Assembly (NCBI RefSeq): GCF_036785885.1
Contig: NC_092322.1
Location: 18,560,466-18,624,465 of the forward strand
Direction: 5' to 3'
Length of the DNA: 64,000 bases
Origin: Coffea arabica
Lineage: Eukaryota > Streptophyta > Magnoliopsida > Gentianales > Rubiaceae
Shown here piece by piece: positions 63,848 to 64,000 of the stretch. The position numbers and the translations under genes were made by a program. The notes under the pieces are model-generated. The model worked only from the letters and a program-made list of their open reading frames with translations. It did no database searches and was not told the DNA's origin. Numbering within the stretch: position 1 is the first letter of the stretch; the number at the start of each line of letters is the position of its first letter.

Positions 63848-64000
63848 TCACAAATAGTGAGATGCTAATGCATTCTTTCCCGCTTGTGTACTACAGATTT
63901 ATTCTTTTTACGTTTTCTAAAACCCTCTCAATTTTGCAAATTCATTTTTATTTTGGGATCTAAATCCCTGTTATGATTGTAGAAGTGGGATTATAATTAT

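Overview
The window is nuclear DNA from a flowering plant, most likely a eudicot. Its genes are split by short GT-AG introns, the intergenic DNA is AT-rich, and Copia, Gypsy-type, Mutator-like and hAT-like elements fill much of the space. The species cannot be fixed from the sequence. Three host genes look intact: DPMS1 (minus strand, 3774-6850), a SAUR gene (minus strand, 30244-30573) and ORC1 (plus strand, 55235-63847). SmD3, a core spliceosomal Sm protein gene, appears twice: the 3' half at the left edge (47-611) and a second copy at 17542-19446 that lacks the exon encoding the middle of the Sm fold.

Layout. Positions 1-3050 and about 18835-21775 are two copies of one segment carrying the 3' half of SmD3 and the tail of an unidentified minus-strand gene. 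The left copy was later hit by an 872-bp hAT-like element; the right copy keeps the empty site. DPMS1 follows on the minus strand. A young, complete Ty1/Copia element (7819-13632) sits about 1 kb upstream of its start codon. Next come a 546-bp direct repeat (13745 and 15839) and a Mutator-type MITE (14856-15249) before the second SmD3 copy.

From about 22000 to 42770 the DNA is gene-poor apart from SAUR. It holds microsatellites, a 25-base G run, a degenerate 70-bp tandem array (28561-29080), a duplicated 860-bp block (31048 and 32608) and old LTR-like pieces.

Positions 42779-55028 form one Mutator-like element (MULE) with 171-bp terminal inverted repeats and a 10-bp target duplication. It carries a decayed MuDR-type transposase on the minus strand and, facing it, a small intact-looking gene for a GRF zinc-finger, coiled-coil, membrane-anchored protein. 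Two solo LTRs (44075-45795 and 49174-53480) are nested inside, each with its own 5-bp target duplication. Removing them leaves a 6.2-kb element. Its right end lies only 206 bp upstream of the ORC1 start codon, with two E2F-like sites in the remaining gap.

The host genes have unrelated jobs: splicing, dolichol-linked mannose supply, growth response and replication licensing. The most notable features are the two-gene convergent MULE with a GRF-finger partner gene, and the Copia element, which lacks a recognisable tRNA primer site but has a 15-base segment next to its LTR complementary to its own U5.
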